The notes beneath the pieces are model-generated. The model saw only the letters and a program-made list of their open reading frames with translations. It did no database searches and was not told the origin of the DNA. This document shows, in pieces, positions 46,991-58,500 of a stretch of DNA of 64,000 nt; position 1 is the first letter of the stretch, and every line of letters starts with the position of its first letter. Origin of the DNA: Eutreptiella sp. 'Long Island Sound 2002' (taxonomy: Eukaryota; Euglenozoa; Euglenophyceae; Eutreptiales; Eutreptiaceae); the NCBI GenBank assembly GCA_964036045.1, contig OZ038385.1, positions 21,775,813 through 21,839,812 of the forward strand, written 5' to 3'. The translations under genes were made by a program, and so were the position numbers.

Positions 46991-48376
46991 ATGAAACGGA
47001 TCAACGGCCACCAGTCTGACGTCGCATCCACCATAGCAAGCAAAGACCCCCACAACACTTTTCGGTGGAAGTGCGCATCCGAACACACCGCGGGGCAAAG
47101 TGGGTCGCACGCCTGGAAACTACACCTGCCCATGCAATTGCTACCTCGCTTGACACAAGCACCGCAGACCATAAAACAAGAGGAGGAAAACGCCGGCAAC
47201 CCTGGACCCTACTGGCTCACCGAAACGGACTACGAGAGCCTGTATATACTGAGACAACAATACACGGAACAGAAAGAAGACAGAATAACGTCCATACAGG
47301 AGATACTGGACGACCTGGACAGGGAACAGCTCGAGCTAGGAAGGAGCATCGCATCCTTCCTCAAGGGGTTCCGACCAGTGGACTCGTACCGTCTACTGGT
47401 ACAATTCCACCCCGACGCAGACCGACGCTTGATTGCCCAACTACTAAAGGGCATGAAAAGCTACGAACTGGTCCACGTGATGACCAACGTCATCCTCAAC
47501 CGCAATATTTGGACACAATCAACAAGCCGCTCTAGGGACATCAAGCGGCCACCAAAACCGACTAGGCACGACACCACGACGGTGTTCGTAGGGTGGACAC
47601 AGGGCGCAGGAAACGACACGGCGAAAGTCGTGGCATCATTCTTTGGATGCTGGACCAGCTGGAAGCCGGAACCCAACATGTGGAGCGACGCGGGCTGCGC
47701 CTACGCCTCCCTCCAATACCAGCACGCCACAGCAGTGGCCCTCAGTGCCGGACAATACATCGGAGTGGCACCCGGTGGATACGTCCACATCACGCTAGGA
47801 GACGACAACACGGACGCACAGGCGGCAGAGCGCATCGACCAGATGCTCGCACACAAAATGCCGCAGGAAACGGGCGACGACGCGGCCTTCAGGAGACGAA
47901 TGAAGGCAGGGAAACAACTAGGCTCAGACATGATGACTGAACGCGTCATCAAGGAAATCAACAGGGAAAAGCAGCTGCTCGCAGAGCCGGAACCCATCAA
48001 CGTGGCGGATTGGGACGAGGCCATTCTGAACGAACTCGGCCATACCACTAGCGACGACAGCCCATCAGACACCCACCCACATTTGGCCACCATGGACACG
48101 GATGAAACCCCCGTCCAGCAACCAGACAACCCGGCAAAACCAACCACAACACACGCACGGCAATCACACCCGGCACAGAAAACCAAGGCCCACAACAAGA
48201 CACCACAAAAAACGCCCACAAAAACAACGCCACCACCAAAAAAGAAGAAGGCGGCACCTGCATCGCCACAAACCAAACAACAAGCAGACAGTACGGCTAC
48301 CTTCACCGTGGACGACAAACACAAGGGGAAAGGGAAGGGGCCGCCAAAAAACCCGCAGGGCAAAGGAAAAAAGTGA
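46991..48376 (+). CDS. LINE ORF1 protein (RNA-binding, possible RRM)
   Basis: A 461-residue protein from the first ATG. The frame is open from 46832, so a non-AUG start further up, including within the rRNA-derived leader, cannot be excluded. LINE ORF1 proteins bind the element RNA and form the transposition particle. Counting from the open frame at 46886, residues 233-237 (VFVGW) and 269-278 (AGCAYASLQY) resemble RNP2 and RNP1 of an RRM fold; no CCHC knuckles are visible. The region before is rich in Glu/Asp/Arg and probably helical. The last ~100 residues are Lys/Thr/Pro-rich, ending GKGKGPPKNPQGKGKK, a plausible nucleic-acid-binding tail. The stop TGA overlaps the ORF2 frame. No disruption is seen in ORF1. 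Confidence 0.75.
   Translation: MKRINGHQSDVASTIASKDPHNTFRWKCASEHTAGQSGSHAWKLHLPMQLLPRLTQAPQTIKQEEENAGNPGPYWLTETDYESLYILRQQYTEQKEDRITSIQEILDDLDREQLELGRSIASFLKGFRPVDSYRLLVQFHPDADRRLIAQLLKGMKSYELVHVMTNVILNRNIWTQSTSRSRDIKRPPKPTRHDTTTVFVGWTQGAGNDTAKVVASFFGCWTSWKPEPNMWSDAGCAYASLQYQHATAVALSAGQYIGVAPGGYVHITLGDDNTDAQAAERIDQMLAHKMPQETGDDAAFRRRMKAGKQLGSDMMTERVIKEINREKQLLAEPEPINVADWDEAILNELGHTTSDDSPSDTHPHLATMDTDETPVQQPDNPAKPTTTHARQSHPAQKTKAHNKTPQKTPTKTTPPPKKKKAAPASPQTKQQADSTATFTVDDKHKGKGKGPPKNPQGKGKK
48367..48373 (+). promoter_or_regulatory. Candidate -1 frameshift site A AAA AAG
   Basis: In the ORF1 frame the last codons are GGA AAA AAG TGA, forming an X XXY YYZ slippery heptamer directly before the stop. 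Slipping back one base places the ribosome in the ORF2 frame at GTG (48373), and that frame is open from 48106. A 6-bp GGCCCC/GGGGCC hairpin lies at 48429-48452, further away than the usual 5-9 nt. Reinitiation at the ATG at 48391 is the alternative. Confidence 0.5.
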
Positions 48377-48390
48377 GGTGCCTGTTCCTC

Positions 48391-50646
48391 ATGCCCTGCA
48401 TCGCCATCATGGCCCTCCTCCTACTCCTGGCCCCCACACATACGAAGGGGCCGGTATATCTACTCCCCGTGAACCGGAGAGTCCGCAGACAATATACCCC
48501 GCCGCTACGGCACCGGCACGGCTACGCTCGGGGCCCCAACCCCCACAGTTACCGTATATGGCGGCCAGGCCTACTCCTCCTCTATACCGTCTGTTTCTTC
48601 CACACCCCGACCGCCCCTATCACGGCAGCACCATGCCGCTACCATGCACCTGTCTCGATCACCACGGTAACCAGCCCATATAACACGCGGTATAACACCA
48701 ACTGGGTCCTCCCATGCGGGGATGTGCACCCCAACCCCGGGCACCGTAGGATATATCAGCTCCGGCGGGGATGCCGGGATGTGCGGGGACCCCCCATATC
48801 GTTGCTTGACATTGAGGAGTACGCTCAACACCTGGTGGTCAACACCAATCGACGGTATGACAGTCTAGACGACGCAACCACCGCAAAGGACCACGACATG
48901 AAACTTGCCTCCTGGAACATACAAGGAGCACAGGGATCCGTCAGCCTACAACGCTGGGCCAGTACCCTCCACCTGATCAGCCAGTGCTGTATCGACCTTT
49001 GCGGCATCCAGGAGTATAACCCGTGTTTCCCTAAACCAGAGGCCGCCACAACAGCACTCAATAACGATTACAAGTGCTACGCTGCGCCTGGGACCGAACC
49101 ACGGATAGCTTTCATTGTCCGGAACTCTGTGGTCCCCCACATACTCGAAACGTTATACTCACCCAACGGTTTAGCAGGGGCCATCAGGATACAGCTCCCA
49201 AACAGCCCCCGCCGCACCATTGCGTGTGTGTACTCCAAATTCAACCAACAGGACAAACAAGAGGTAGACCTCTTTCTGCAGTCCCTGAGACCTTACGACA
49301 TCATTATGGGGGACTACAACGATGACATCTGGTCACCCAACCCGACACGCCCGTGGCAGGAAGACCTGGCCAACGGAGTGTTCCTAGACCCTTTGCACGC
49401 TAGCAGCCAACCCCCGGACCCCCGGCAATACTATACCCGCATCCCTAGGCATGGACGCCCTCGTCGCCTAGACGCCATCTTGATTAAACAACAAATACCG
49501 AACATACCCTGGACCTACTATGACACCATACAAATGCCCATATCGGATCATGCTCTGGTCCTGCTTGGGGTCCGATGCAGGATAGGGGCCCCCGACCCAC
49601 CACGCAGAAAACCACAGCCCACAGTCGTGAAGTGGTATACCAAACAATTTCAACAGTTTACTAACACCATATCCACACTACCCGTAACAAACAACGACCC
49701 ACCCCTACGCACGGCACGACGGATCCTATCGGCTATAGCGCACGCGGCGCGGCCACGACAACCCACGCGCGCAAAGACAGCGGCCACCGCAAGCTGGTCT
49801 GAAACCACGGACCCCAAAGCACGGTTACGTGAGTACGGCGAAATACAAGAACAACACATACGGAGACAAATCGGCAAACTGCGCCGAGCAGCAGTACACA
49901 AATCGGGATATTTTTATAAAATGGTCAAGAGATGGCGCACGGGACTCATAGCCCAAGACACACCGCAGCCCCCAATAGGAGGAACACAGTACGTACTCAA
50001 CCACTTTGCGGGCGACCCAACATACGACGAAGACGCGTGCCGACAACTCATACAAAAACATGTGCGGCACCGCACGTGGAACACAACGACCCCCACATAC
50101 GAGGAGTACCTGCGGTGCCTTCGGGCACCAAAGAATAAATCTGCCGGGCCCGACGGTGTCCCCCCACACCTACTCCGGCACCTACCGGACCACGTGCAGC
50201 GGCAACTTTACCAGGCGATTGTTGCAGTCTGGAACGGACAGCACATCCCAGTGGCTTGGCTGCAGTCCAGGGTAGTGCTCATCTATAAAAAGAAAGATCC
50301 CCAGGGGCCACAAAACTACCGGCCAATCTACGTATCCACGGCCATATATAGCATACTCACACGCCTACTCCTGACGCGTATATCGGGGGCCTTGACCCCG
50401 GGACTATTGGACATACAACATGGTGCCACACAGGGCCGAAACACCACAACGTTAGCCACAAAACTACTAAACGACGAAACAACCACTCTGACGTCCTCGC
50501 CAATATGGGCGACAACCTGCCCATGGATTCCCAACAACCACAACCCCATGATATTGTCATCACAGGACAGATCATGCCCACGCCTGCCAAGGCATGGATC
50601 ATGCAAGTGCGTAGACAAAAGCAAACACCAGACGTACACTGGGTGA
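48391..50646 (+). pseudogene. LINE ORF2, N-terminal part: 2A-like motif, endonuclease, start of RT
   Basis: Numbering from the frame overlap at 48373. Residues 4-20 are hydrophobic (FLMPCIAIMALLLLLAP) and a second hydrophobic run (GLLLLYTVCFF) follows. A 2A-like CGDVHPNPGH lies at about 115-124. The APE endonuclease has all its motifs: WNIQG (Asn182), IQEY (Glu214), GDYND (Asp314, Asn316), LDAIL (Asp367) and SDH (Asp392, His393); it nicks the target DNA. The reverse transcriptase begins with KSAGPDGVP (589-597), IYKKK (637) and NYRPI, then QHGATQGRNTTTL. After about 50480 the frame loses RT similarity and stops at 50646. Motifs A-E with the catalytic aspartates are absent, implying an internal deletion and frameshift. 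Confidence 0.88.
48718..48744 (+). other. 2A-like motif GDVHPNPGH in ORF2
   Basis: It matches the 2A core D-(V/I)-E-x-N-P-G-P except at the Glu (His) and at the last residue (His, codon CAC, instead of Pro). 2A-like sequences at ORF2 N-termini are known from trypanosome and several animal LINEs. In the classic mechanism the final Pro is needed for ribosome skipping, so this copy is probably non-functional there. Confidence 0.75.
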
Positions 50647-51980
50647 GCTGGCTCCCCATGAAGCATTACAGACGGAACGCGTGGACACCCTGGCTGTGGG
50701 GACAGGTGCGATGGTGGGGGATGGGCGCCCCCTGGGAACGGACACCCCGCCTCTGTTCCCAGTGTGGCCACCAACACGGAGCATCAGTGCAGTCGAAACT
50801 AGCTTACTGTCCTGCCTGGAGCGATTTCTGGGACCTGTGGCGCAAGAGCTGGACTGATTGGGCCCCATACACGCGCCAATGGCTGCAAGCGGCCGACAAC
50901 CAAGAACTATGGCTCTGTGTCAGGCTGCTCATACCACTATCCCTCGTCGCCGCCATACCCACTGCGGAACGACACAAACTGCGAACGGAGGTGGGCCTGT
51001 TCCAGTTTCGCATGATACAGTCCGTCCAAACACTAAGACGAAAGTACGCCGACCCAACACCACAACAACCACCGTCGCCTCTGTGGCTCACCAAATACGT
51101 TGCACAGACACTTCCGCCGCGAGAAACGCCCCAAAACCTACGGCACCACGTCGGGGCGCCCACGTGGTGCGGCGCGAAACGCAAACGTAAGGCCGAGGTC
51201 ACAACGGCTGTCCAAATCGATTCCGGCCAATGGTTACAAGATGCACGCAGCGCGGGCGATAGTGAGGCAGTGGCATGGTTTGTTGCACGAGCAACTAACA
51301 CAGGGCAAGACGACCACATAAAGAAACGTCAGCGCCTCAACGTTGACACACAACAGTGGGAACAGTACAAGACGACCACAGACAGGCTGGTTTCTGAACA
51401 TGCTCAGCGAGCACGGGACATATTCCACAAAGCTCACGTAGAGGCGGTGGCGAGACAACACCTGCACACCCTACACATGGGCTACACCAACACACTGGCG
51501 GCTAAAACAGACTACCACAGGCTCGTCACAAAACTAGTCGACGAACAGAGACAAGCACAGCGACTGCAAGACACACACGCACACCTATACCAAATACGTA
51601 GGCAATGGTACGAACAAGCGAAGGACGACACAAGGATGTGGTATGCTGACGCAAAACTGCTGCTGATGATCAGTGACCGATCCCGGAGGCTGAGCGATGG
51701 CACCAACAGGCTACTTGTCCTGCACCAACAACAAGCGACCTACATGTGGCAGCAGCAGACACACCTGACTGCCATGGCACAGTACTACCAAGACTCCTGC
51801 AAACACAAGACAACACAATACTGGCAAACATCCCGACCAGCCCGACAGACAATATACCTGATACGGAAGCGGCCACGGGAGCACTGGGACCCCACTTTGT
51901 GGGAAGTCCCGTTGCAACCGCTACCGAAACGCCACAAAACGCACTGGGACCCAAATGAGTGGGAAGTACCAATGACATGA
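50505..51980 (+). pseudogene. LINE ORF2, C-terminal part, out of frame
   Basis: About 490 codons in a different frame from the preceding ORF2 part, which it overlaps by 142 bp. It carries CSQCG...KLAYCPAW (about residues 85-105), resembling the C-terminal zinc knuckle of LINE ORF2 proteins, though the usual His five residues before the last Cys is Ser. A long Gln/Arg/His-rich, probably coiled-coil segment follows. The end has two copies of HWDPxxWEVP. I infer that this was the C-terminus of the same polyprotein before an internal deletion. A separate ORF3 is less likely. Confidence 0.6.
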
Positions 51981-52134
51981 CCACACCAACCTCAATGGGA
52001 AACCATGGGGGCACAGTCACGAGCTGCAGCCCGTATGCATACCCTGGCTTCGCCGAAATCTGTATCTTACATCGAACTTGGTCCACTGTGGCCCTTGGCA
52101 CTTATGAACTGGCCTTTTTGATAAAAAAAAAAAA
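51981..52134 (+). other. LINE 3' UTR and A12 tail
   Basis: A short 3' UTR of about 140 bp ending TTTTTGAT followed by twelve A at 52123-52134. There is no AATAAA signal and no SSU rRNA similarity at this end. Confidence 0.85.
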
Positions 52135-52150
52135 GATCGCCATTGTGATT
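52135..52150 (+). repeat. Target-site duplication, 3' copy
   Basis: GATCGCCATTGTGATT follows the A-tail directly; the satellite monomer resumes from here with actgcttgg. Confidence 0.96.
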
Positions 52151-53479
52151 ACTGCTTGGATTCCGAGCACGCACAGTTGATTTATATAGTTGCAGATTGT
52201 GTGCGTGAGACAAATGCATGATTGCATGGTAGGTTCTGGATGAAACACAGCCTGCATATGTGTTATTGTGTGCAAAGGCAATGGACATTGTCAGGGGTGC
52301 AGAAGTAAAGGTGTGATGTGTACCTGTACAATGGGTTTGCAGTCAATATGGGTGGCAGGGTGCGTGTCATCTGGATCGTGCTCTGCAATGACACGTTTGT
52401 TTTTCTCGGTACTGTGAAATGAACCAGCATGAAAAGCACTGTAGAGATTTTATTACATGCAAAGGCAACTGGACAGGCATGCATGACACATTACCCTGGC
52501 AACTTCACAATTTGCCAAACCAAATGCTTTCATGTGTGTTGTAGTGAGCAGTGCAGCATGTATGACACAGAAGCGGGGTCTGTGCCATTGGTGGGAGACA
52601 CGAATGCTGCTGAAGGCGGTATGTGCATGGGATGATATTCACATCTCGGTTCAGACTCTGATCGCCATTGTGATTACTGCTTGGATTCTGAGCACGCACA
52701 GTTGATTTATATAGTTGCAGATTGTGTGCGTGAGACAAATGCATGATTGCATGGTAGGTTCTGGATGAAACACAGCCTGCAGATGTGTTATTGTGTGCAA
52801 AGGCAATGGACATTGTCAGGGGTGCAGAAGTAAATGTGTGATGTGTACCTGTACAATGGGTTTGCAGTCAATATGGGTGGCAGGGTGCGTGTCATCTGGA
52901 TCCTGCTCTGCAATGACACGTTTGTTTGTTTTAGTACTGTGAAATAAACCAGCATGAAAAGCACTGTACAGATTTTATTACATGCAAAGGCAACTGGACA
53001 GGCATGCACCACACATTACCTTGGCAACTTCACAATTTGCCAAACCAAATGCTTCCATGTGTGTTGTAGTGAGCAGTGAGGCATGTATGACACAGAAGCG
53101 GGGTGGGTGCCATTGGTGGGAGACACGAATGCTGCTGAAGGCGGTATGTGCATGGGATGATATTCACATCTCGGTTCAGACTCTGATCGCCATTGTGATT
53201 ACTGCTTGGATTCTGAGCACGCACAGTTGATTTATATAGTTGCAGATTGTGTGCGTGAGACAAATGCATGATTGCATGGTAGGTTCTGGATGAAACACAG
53301 CCTGCAGATGTGTTATTGTGTGCAAAGGCAATGGACATTGTCAGGGGTGCAGAAGTAAATGTGTGATGTGTACCTGTACAATGGGTTTGCAGTCAATATG
53401 GGTGGCAGGGTGCGTGTCATCTGGATCCTGCTCTGCAATGACACGTTTGTTTGTTTTAGTACTGTGAAATAAACCAGCA

Positions 53480-55580
53480 TGAAAAGCACTGTGGAGATTT
53501 TATTACATGCAAAGGCAACTGGACAGGCATGCACCACACATTACCTTGGCAACTTCACAATGCATCGAACCACGTGCTTCCATGTGTGTTGTAGTGAGCA
53601 GTGCAGCATGTATGACACAGAAGCGGGGTGGGTGCCATTGGTGGGAGACATGAATGCTGCTGAAGGCGGTATGTGCATGGGATGATATTCACATCTCGGT
53701 TCAGACTCTGATCGCCATTGTGATTACTGCTTGGATTCTGAGCACGCACAGTTGATTTATATAGTTGCAGATTGTGTGCGTGAGACAAATGCATGATTGC
53801 ATGGTAGGTTCTGGATGAAACACAGCCTGCAGATGTGTTATTGTGTGCAAAGGCAATGGACATTGTCAGGGGTGCAGAAGTAAATGTGTGATGTGTACCT
53901 GTACAATGGGTTTGCAGTCAATATGGGTGGCAGGGTGCGTGTCATCTGGATCCTGCTCTGCAATGACATGTTTGTTTGTTTTAGTACTGTGAAATAAACC
54001 AGCATGAAAAGCACTGTACAGATTTTATTACATGCAAAGGCAACTGGACAGGCATGCACCACACATTACCTTGGCAACTTCACAATGTGCTGAACCAAAT
54101 GCTTCCATGTGTGTTGTAGTGAGCAGTGCAGCATGTATGACACAGAAGCGGGGTAGGTGCCATTGGTGGGAGACACGAATGCTGCTGAAGGCGGTATGTG
54201 CATGGGATGATATTCACATCTCGGTTCAGACTCTGATCGCCATTGTGATTACTGCTTGGATTCTGAGCACGCACAGTTGCTTTATATAGTTGCAGATTGT
54301 GTGCGTGAGACAAATGCATGATTGCATGGTAGGTTCTGGATGAAACACAGCCTGCAGATGTGTTATTGTGTGCAAAGGCAATGGACATTGTCAGGGGTGC
54401 AGAAGTAAATGTGTGATGTGTACCTGTACAATGGGTTTGCAGTCAATATGGGTGGCAGGGTGCGTGTCATCTGGATCCTGCTCTGCAATGACACGTTTGT
54501 TTGTTTTAGTACTGTGAAATAAACCAGCATGAAAAGCACTGTGGAGATTTTATTACATGCAAAGGCAACTGGACAGGCATGCACCACACATTACCTTGGC
54601 AACTTCACAATGCATCGAACCACGTGCTTCCATGTGTGTTGTAGTGAGCAGTGCAGCATGTATGACACAGAAGCGGGGTGGGTGCCATTGGTGGGAGACA
54701 TGAATGCTGCTGAAGGCGGTATGTGCATGGGATGATATTCACATCTCGGTTCAGACTCTGATCGCCATTGTGATTACTGCTTGGATTCTGAGCACGCACA
54801 GTTGATTTATATAGTTGCAGATTGTGTGCGTGAGACAAATGCATGATTGCATGGTAGGTTCTGGATGAAACACAGCCTGCAGATGTGTTATTGTGTGCAA
54901 AGGCAATGGACATTGTCAGGGGTGCAGAAGTAAATGTGTGATGTGTACCTGTACAATGGGTTTGCAGTCAATATGGGTGGCAGGGTGCGTGTCATCTGGA
55001 TCCTGCTCTGCAATGACACGTCTGTTTGTTTTAGTACTGTGAAATAAACCAGCATGAAAAGCACTGTGGAGATTTTATTACATGCAAAGGCAACTGGACA
55101 GGCATGCATCACACATTACCTTGGCAACTTCACAATGTGCTGAACCAAATGCTTCCATGTGTGTTGTAGTGAGCAGTGCAGCATGTATGACACAGAAGCG
55201 GGGTGGGTGCCATTGGTGGGAGACACGAATGCTGCTGAAGGCGGTATGTGCATGGGATGATATTCACATCTCGGTTCAGACTCTGATCGCCATTGTGATT
55301 ACTGCTTGGATTCTGAGCACGCACAGTTGATTTATATAGTTGCAGATTGTGTGCGTGAGACAAATGCATGATTGCATGGTAGGTTCTGGATGAAACACAG
55401 CCTGCAGATGTGTTATTGTGTGCAAAGGCAATGGACATTGTCAGGGGTGCAGAAGTAAATGTGTGATGTGTACCTGTACAATGGGTTTGCAGTCAATATG
55501 GGTGGCAGGGTGCGTGTCATCTGGATCGTGCTCTGCAATGACACGTTTGTTTGTTTTGGTACTGTGAAATAAACCAGCAT
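53480..55580. repeat. Higher-order repeat, 1,050 bp (dimer)
   Basis: The monomer at 53479 recurs at 54529 with the same private variants, for example gggagacatgaatgc, and the intervening monomers also correspond. Confidence 0.8.
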
Positions 55581-58500
55581 GAAAAGCACTGTACAGATTT
55601 TATTACATGCAAAGGCAACTGGACAGGCATGCATCACACATTACCTTGGCAACTTCACAGTGCATGGAACCACGTGCTTCCTTGTGTGTTGTAGTGAGCA
55701 GTGCAGCATGTATGACACAGAAGCGGGGTCTGTGCCATTGGTGGGAAACACCAATGCTGCTGAAGGCGGTATGTGCATGGGATGATATTCACATCTCGGT
55801 TCAGACTCTGATCGCCATTGTGATTACTGCTTGGATTCTGAGCACGCACAGTTGATTTATATAGTTGCAGATTGTGTGCGTGAGACAAATGCATGATTGC
55901 ATGGTAGGTTCTGGATGAAACACAGCCTGCATATGTGTTATTTTGTGCAAAGGCAATGGACATTGTCAGGGGTGCAGAAGTAAATGTGTGATGTGTACCT
56001 GTACAATGGGTTTGCAGTCAATATGGGTGGCAGGGTGCGTGTCATCTGGATCCTGCTCTGCAATGACACGTTTGTTTGTTTTAGTACTGTGAAATAAACC
56101 AGCATGAAAAGCACTGTAGAGATTTTATTACATGCAAAGGCAACTGGACAGGCATGCACCACACATTACCTTGGCAACTTCACAATGTGCCAAACCAAAT
56201 GCTTCCATGTGTGTTGTAGTGAGCAGTGCAGCATGTATGACACAGAAGCGGGGTGGGTGCCATTGGTGGGAGACACGAATGCTGCTGAAGGCGGTATGTG
56301 CATGGGATGATATTCACATCTCGGTTCAGACTCTGATCGCCATTGTGATTACTGCTTGGATTCTGAGCACGCACAGTTGATTTATATAGTTGCAGATTGT
56401 GTGCGTGAGACAAATGCATGATTGCATGGTAGGTTCTGGATGAAACACAGCCTGCATATGTGTTATTTTGTGCAAAGGCAATGGACATTGTCAGGGGTGC
56501 AGAAGTAAATGTGTGATGTGTACCTGTACAATGGGTTTGCAGTCAATATGGGTGGCAGGGTGCGTGTCATCTGGATCCTGCTCTGCAATGACACGTTTGT
56601 TTGTTTTAGTACTGTGAAATAAACCAGCATGAAAAGCACTGTACAGATTTTATTACATGCAAAGGCAACTGGACAGGCATGCATCACACATTACCTTGGC
56701 AACTTCACAATGTGCCAAACCAAATGCTTTCATGTGTGTTGTAGTGAGCAGTGCAGCATGTATGACACAGAAGCGGGGTAGGTGCCATTGGTGGGAGACA
56801 CGAATGCTGCTGAAGGCGGTATGTGCATGGGATGATATTCACATCTCGGTTCAGACTCTGATCGCCATTGTGATTACTGCTTGGATTCTGAGCACGCACA
56901 GTTGCTTTATATAGTTGCAGATTGTGTGCGTGAGACAAATGCATGATTGCATGGTAGGTTCTGGATGAAACACAGCCTGCAGATGTGTTATTGTGTGCAA
57001 AGGCAATGGACATTGTCAGGGGTGCAGAAGTAAATGTGTGATGTGTACCTGCCCAATGGGTTTGCAGTCAATATGGGTGGCAGGGTGCGTGTCATCTGGA
57101 TCCTGCTCTGCAATGACACGTTTGTTTGTTTTAGTACTGTGAAATAAACCAGCATGAAAAGCACTGTACAGATTTTATTACATGCAAAGGCAACTGGACA
57201 GGCATGCACCACACATTACCTTGGCAACTTCACAATGCATGGACCCACGTGCTTCCATGTGTGTTGTAGTGAGCAGTGCAGCATGTATGACACAGAAGCG
57301 GGGTCTGTGCCATTGGAGGGAAACACGAATGCTGCTCCAGGCGGTATGTGCATGGGATGATATTCACATCTCGGTTCAGACTCTGATCGCCATTGTGATT
57401 ACTGCTTGGATTCTGAGCACGCACAGTTGATTTATATAGTTGCAGATTGTGTGCGTGAGACAAATGCATGATTGCATGGTAGGTTCTGGATGAAACACAG
57501 CCTGCATATGTGTTATTGTGTGCAAAGGCAATGGACATTGTCAGGGGTGCAGAAGTAAATGTGTGATGTGTACCTGTACAATGGGTTTGCAGTCAATATG
57601 GGTGGCAGGGTGCGTGTCATCTGGATCCTGCTCTGCAATGACACGTTTGTTTGTTTTGGTACTGCGAAATAAACCAGCATGAAAAGCACTGTGGAGATTT
57701 TATTACATGCAAAGGCAACTGGACAGGCATGCATCACACATTACCTTGGCAACTTCACAATGTGCCAAACCAAATGCTTTCATGTGTGTTGTAGTGAGCA
57801 GTGCAGCATGTATGACACAGAAGTGGGGTAGGTGCTATTTGTGGGAAACACGAATGCTGCTCCAGGCGGTATGTGCATGGGATGATATTCACATCTCGGT
57901 TCAGACTCTGATCGCCATTGTGATTACTGCTTGGATTCTGAGCACGCACAGTTGCTTTATATAGTTGCAGATTGTGTGCGTGAGACAAAGGCATGATTGC
58001 ATGGTAGGTTCTGGATGAAACACAGCCTGCAGATGTGTTATTGTGTGCAAAGGCAATGGACATTGTCAGGGGTGCAGAAGTAAATGTGTGATGTGTACCT
58101 GTACAATGGGTTTGCAGTCAATATGGGTGGCAGGGTGCGTGTCATCTGGATCCTGCTCTGCAATGACACGTTTGTTTGTTTTAGTACTGTGAAATAAACC
58201 AGCATGAAAAGCACTGTACAAATTTTATTACATGCAAAGGCAACTGGACAGGCATGCATCACACATTACCTTGGCAACTTCACAATTTGCCAAACCAAAT
58301 GCTTTCATGTGTGTTGCAGTGAGCAGTGCAGCATGTATGACACAGAAGCGGGGTAGGTGCCATTGGTGGGAAACACGAATGCTGCTGAAGGCGGTATGTG
58401 CATGGGATGATATTCACATCTCGGTTCAGACTCTGATCGCCATTGTGATTACTGCTTGGATTCTGAGCACGCACAGTTGATTTATATAGTTGCAGATTGT

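Larger units (their letters stand above)
46550..52134 (+). mobile_element. Non-LTR (LINE) retrotransposon, APE type, inactive copy
   Basis: A 5,585-bp insertion in the satellite with a perfect 16-bp target-site duplication and a terminal A12. Such ends are the signature of target-primed reverse transcription. In order it contains an SSU-rRNA-derived leader, ORF1, ORF2 with an apurinic-type endonuclease and the N-terminal part of a reverse transcriptase, an out-of-frame C-terminal region with a Cys-rich knuckle, a short 3' UTR and the A-tail. The sense strand is rich in A and C, unlike the G/T-rich flanks. The reverse transcriptase lacks its catalytic motifs, so this copy cannot move itself. 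The clade is unassigned; the 2A-like motif in ORF2 is shared with Ingi/L1Tc and CR1/L2-type elements. Confidence 0.95.

Noticed and set aside
47701-48363. 220-codon minus-strand frame opposite ORF1
   Set aside because: It is an antisense shadow of the Lys/Thr/Pro-rich ORF1 tail, giving Phe/Val/Cys runs.
48102-48683. 193-codon third frame overlapping the ORF1/ORF2 junction
   Set aside because: It is a shadow of the A/C-rich sense strand with a low-complexity His/Pro/Arg composition.
51990-52134. SSU rRNA sequence at the LINE 3' end
   Set aside because: Searched for as evidence of read-through on both sides; nothing SSU-like is present there.
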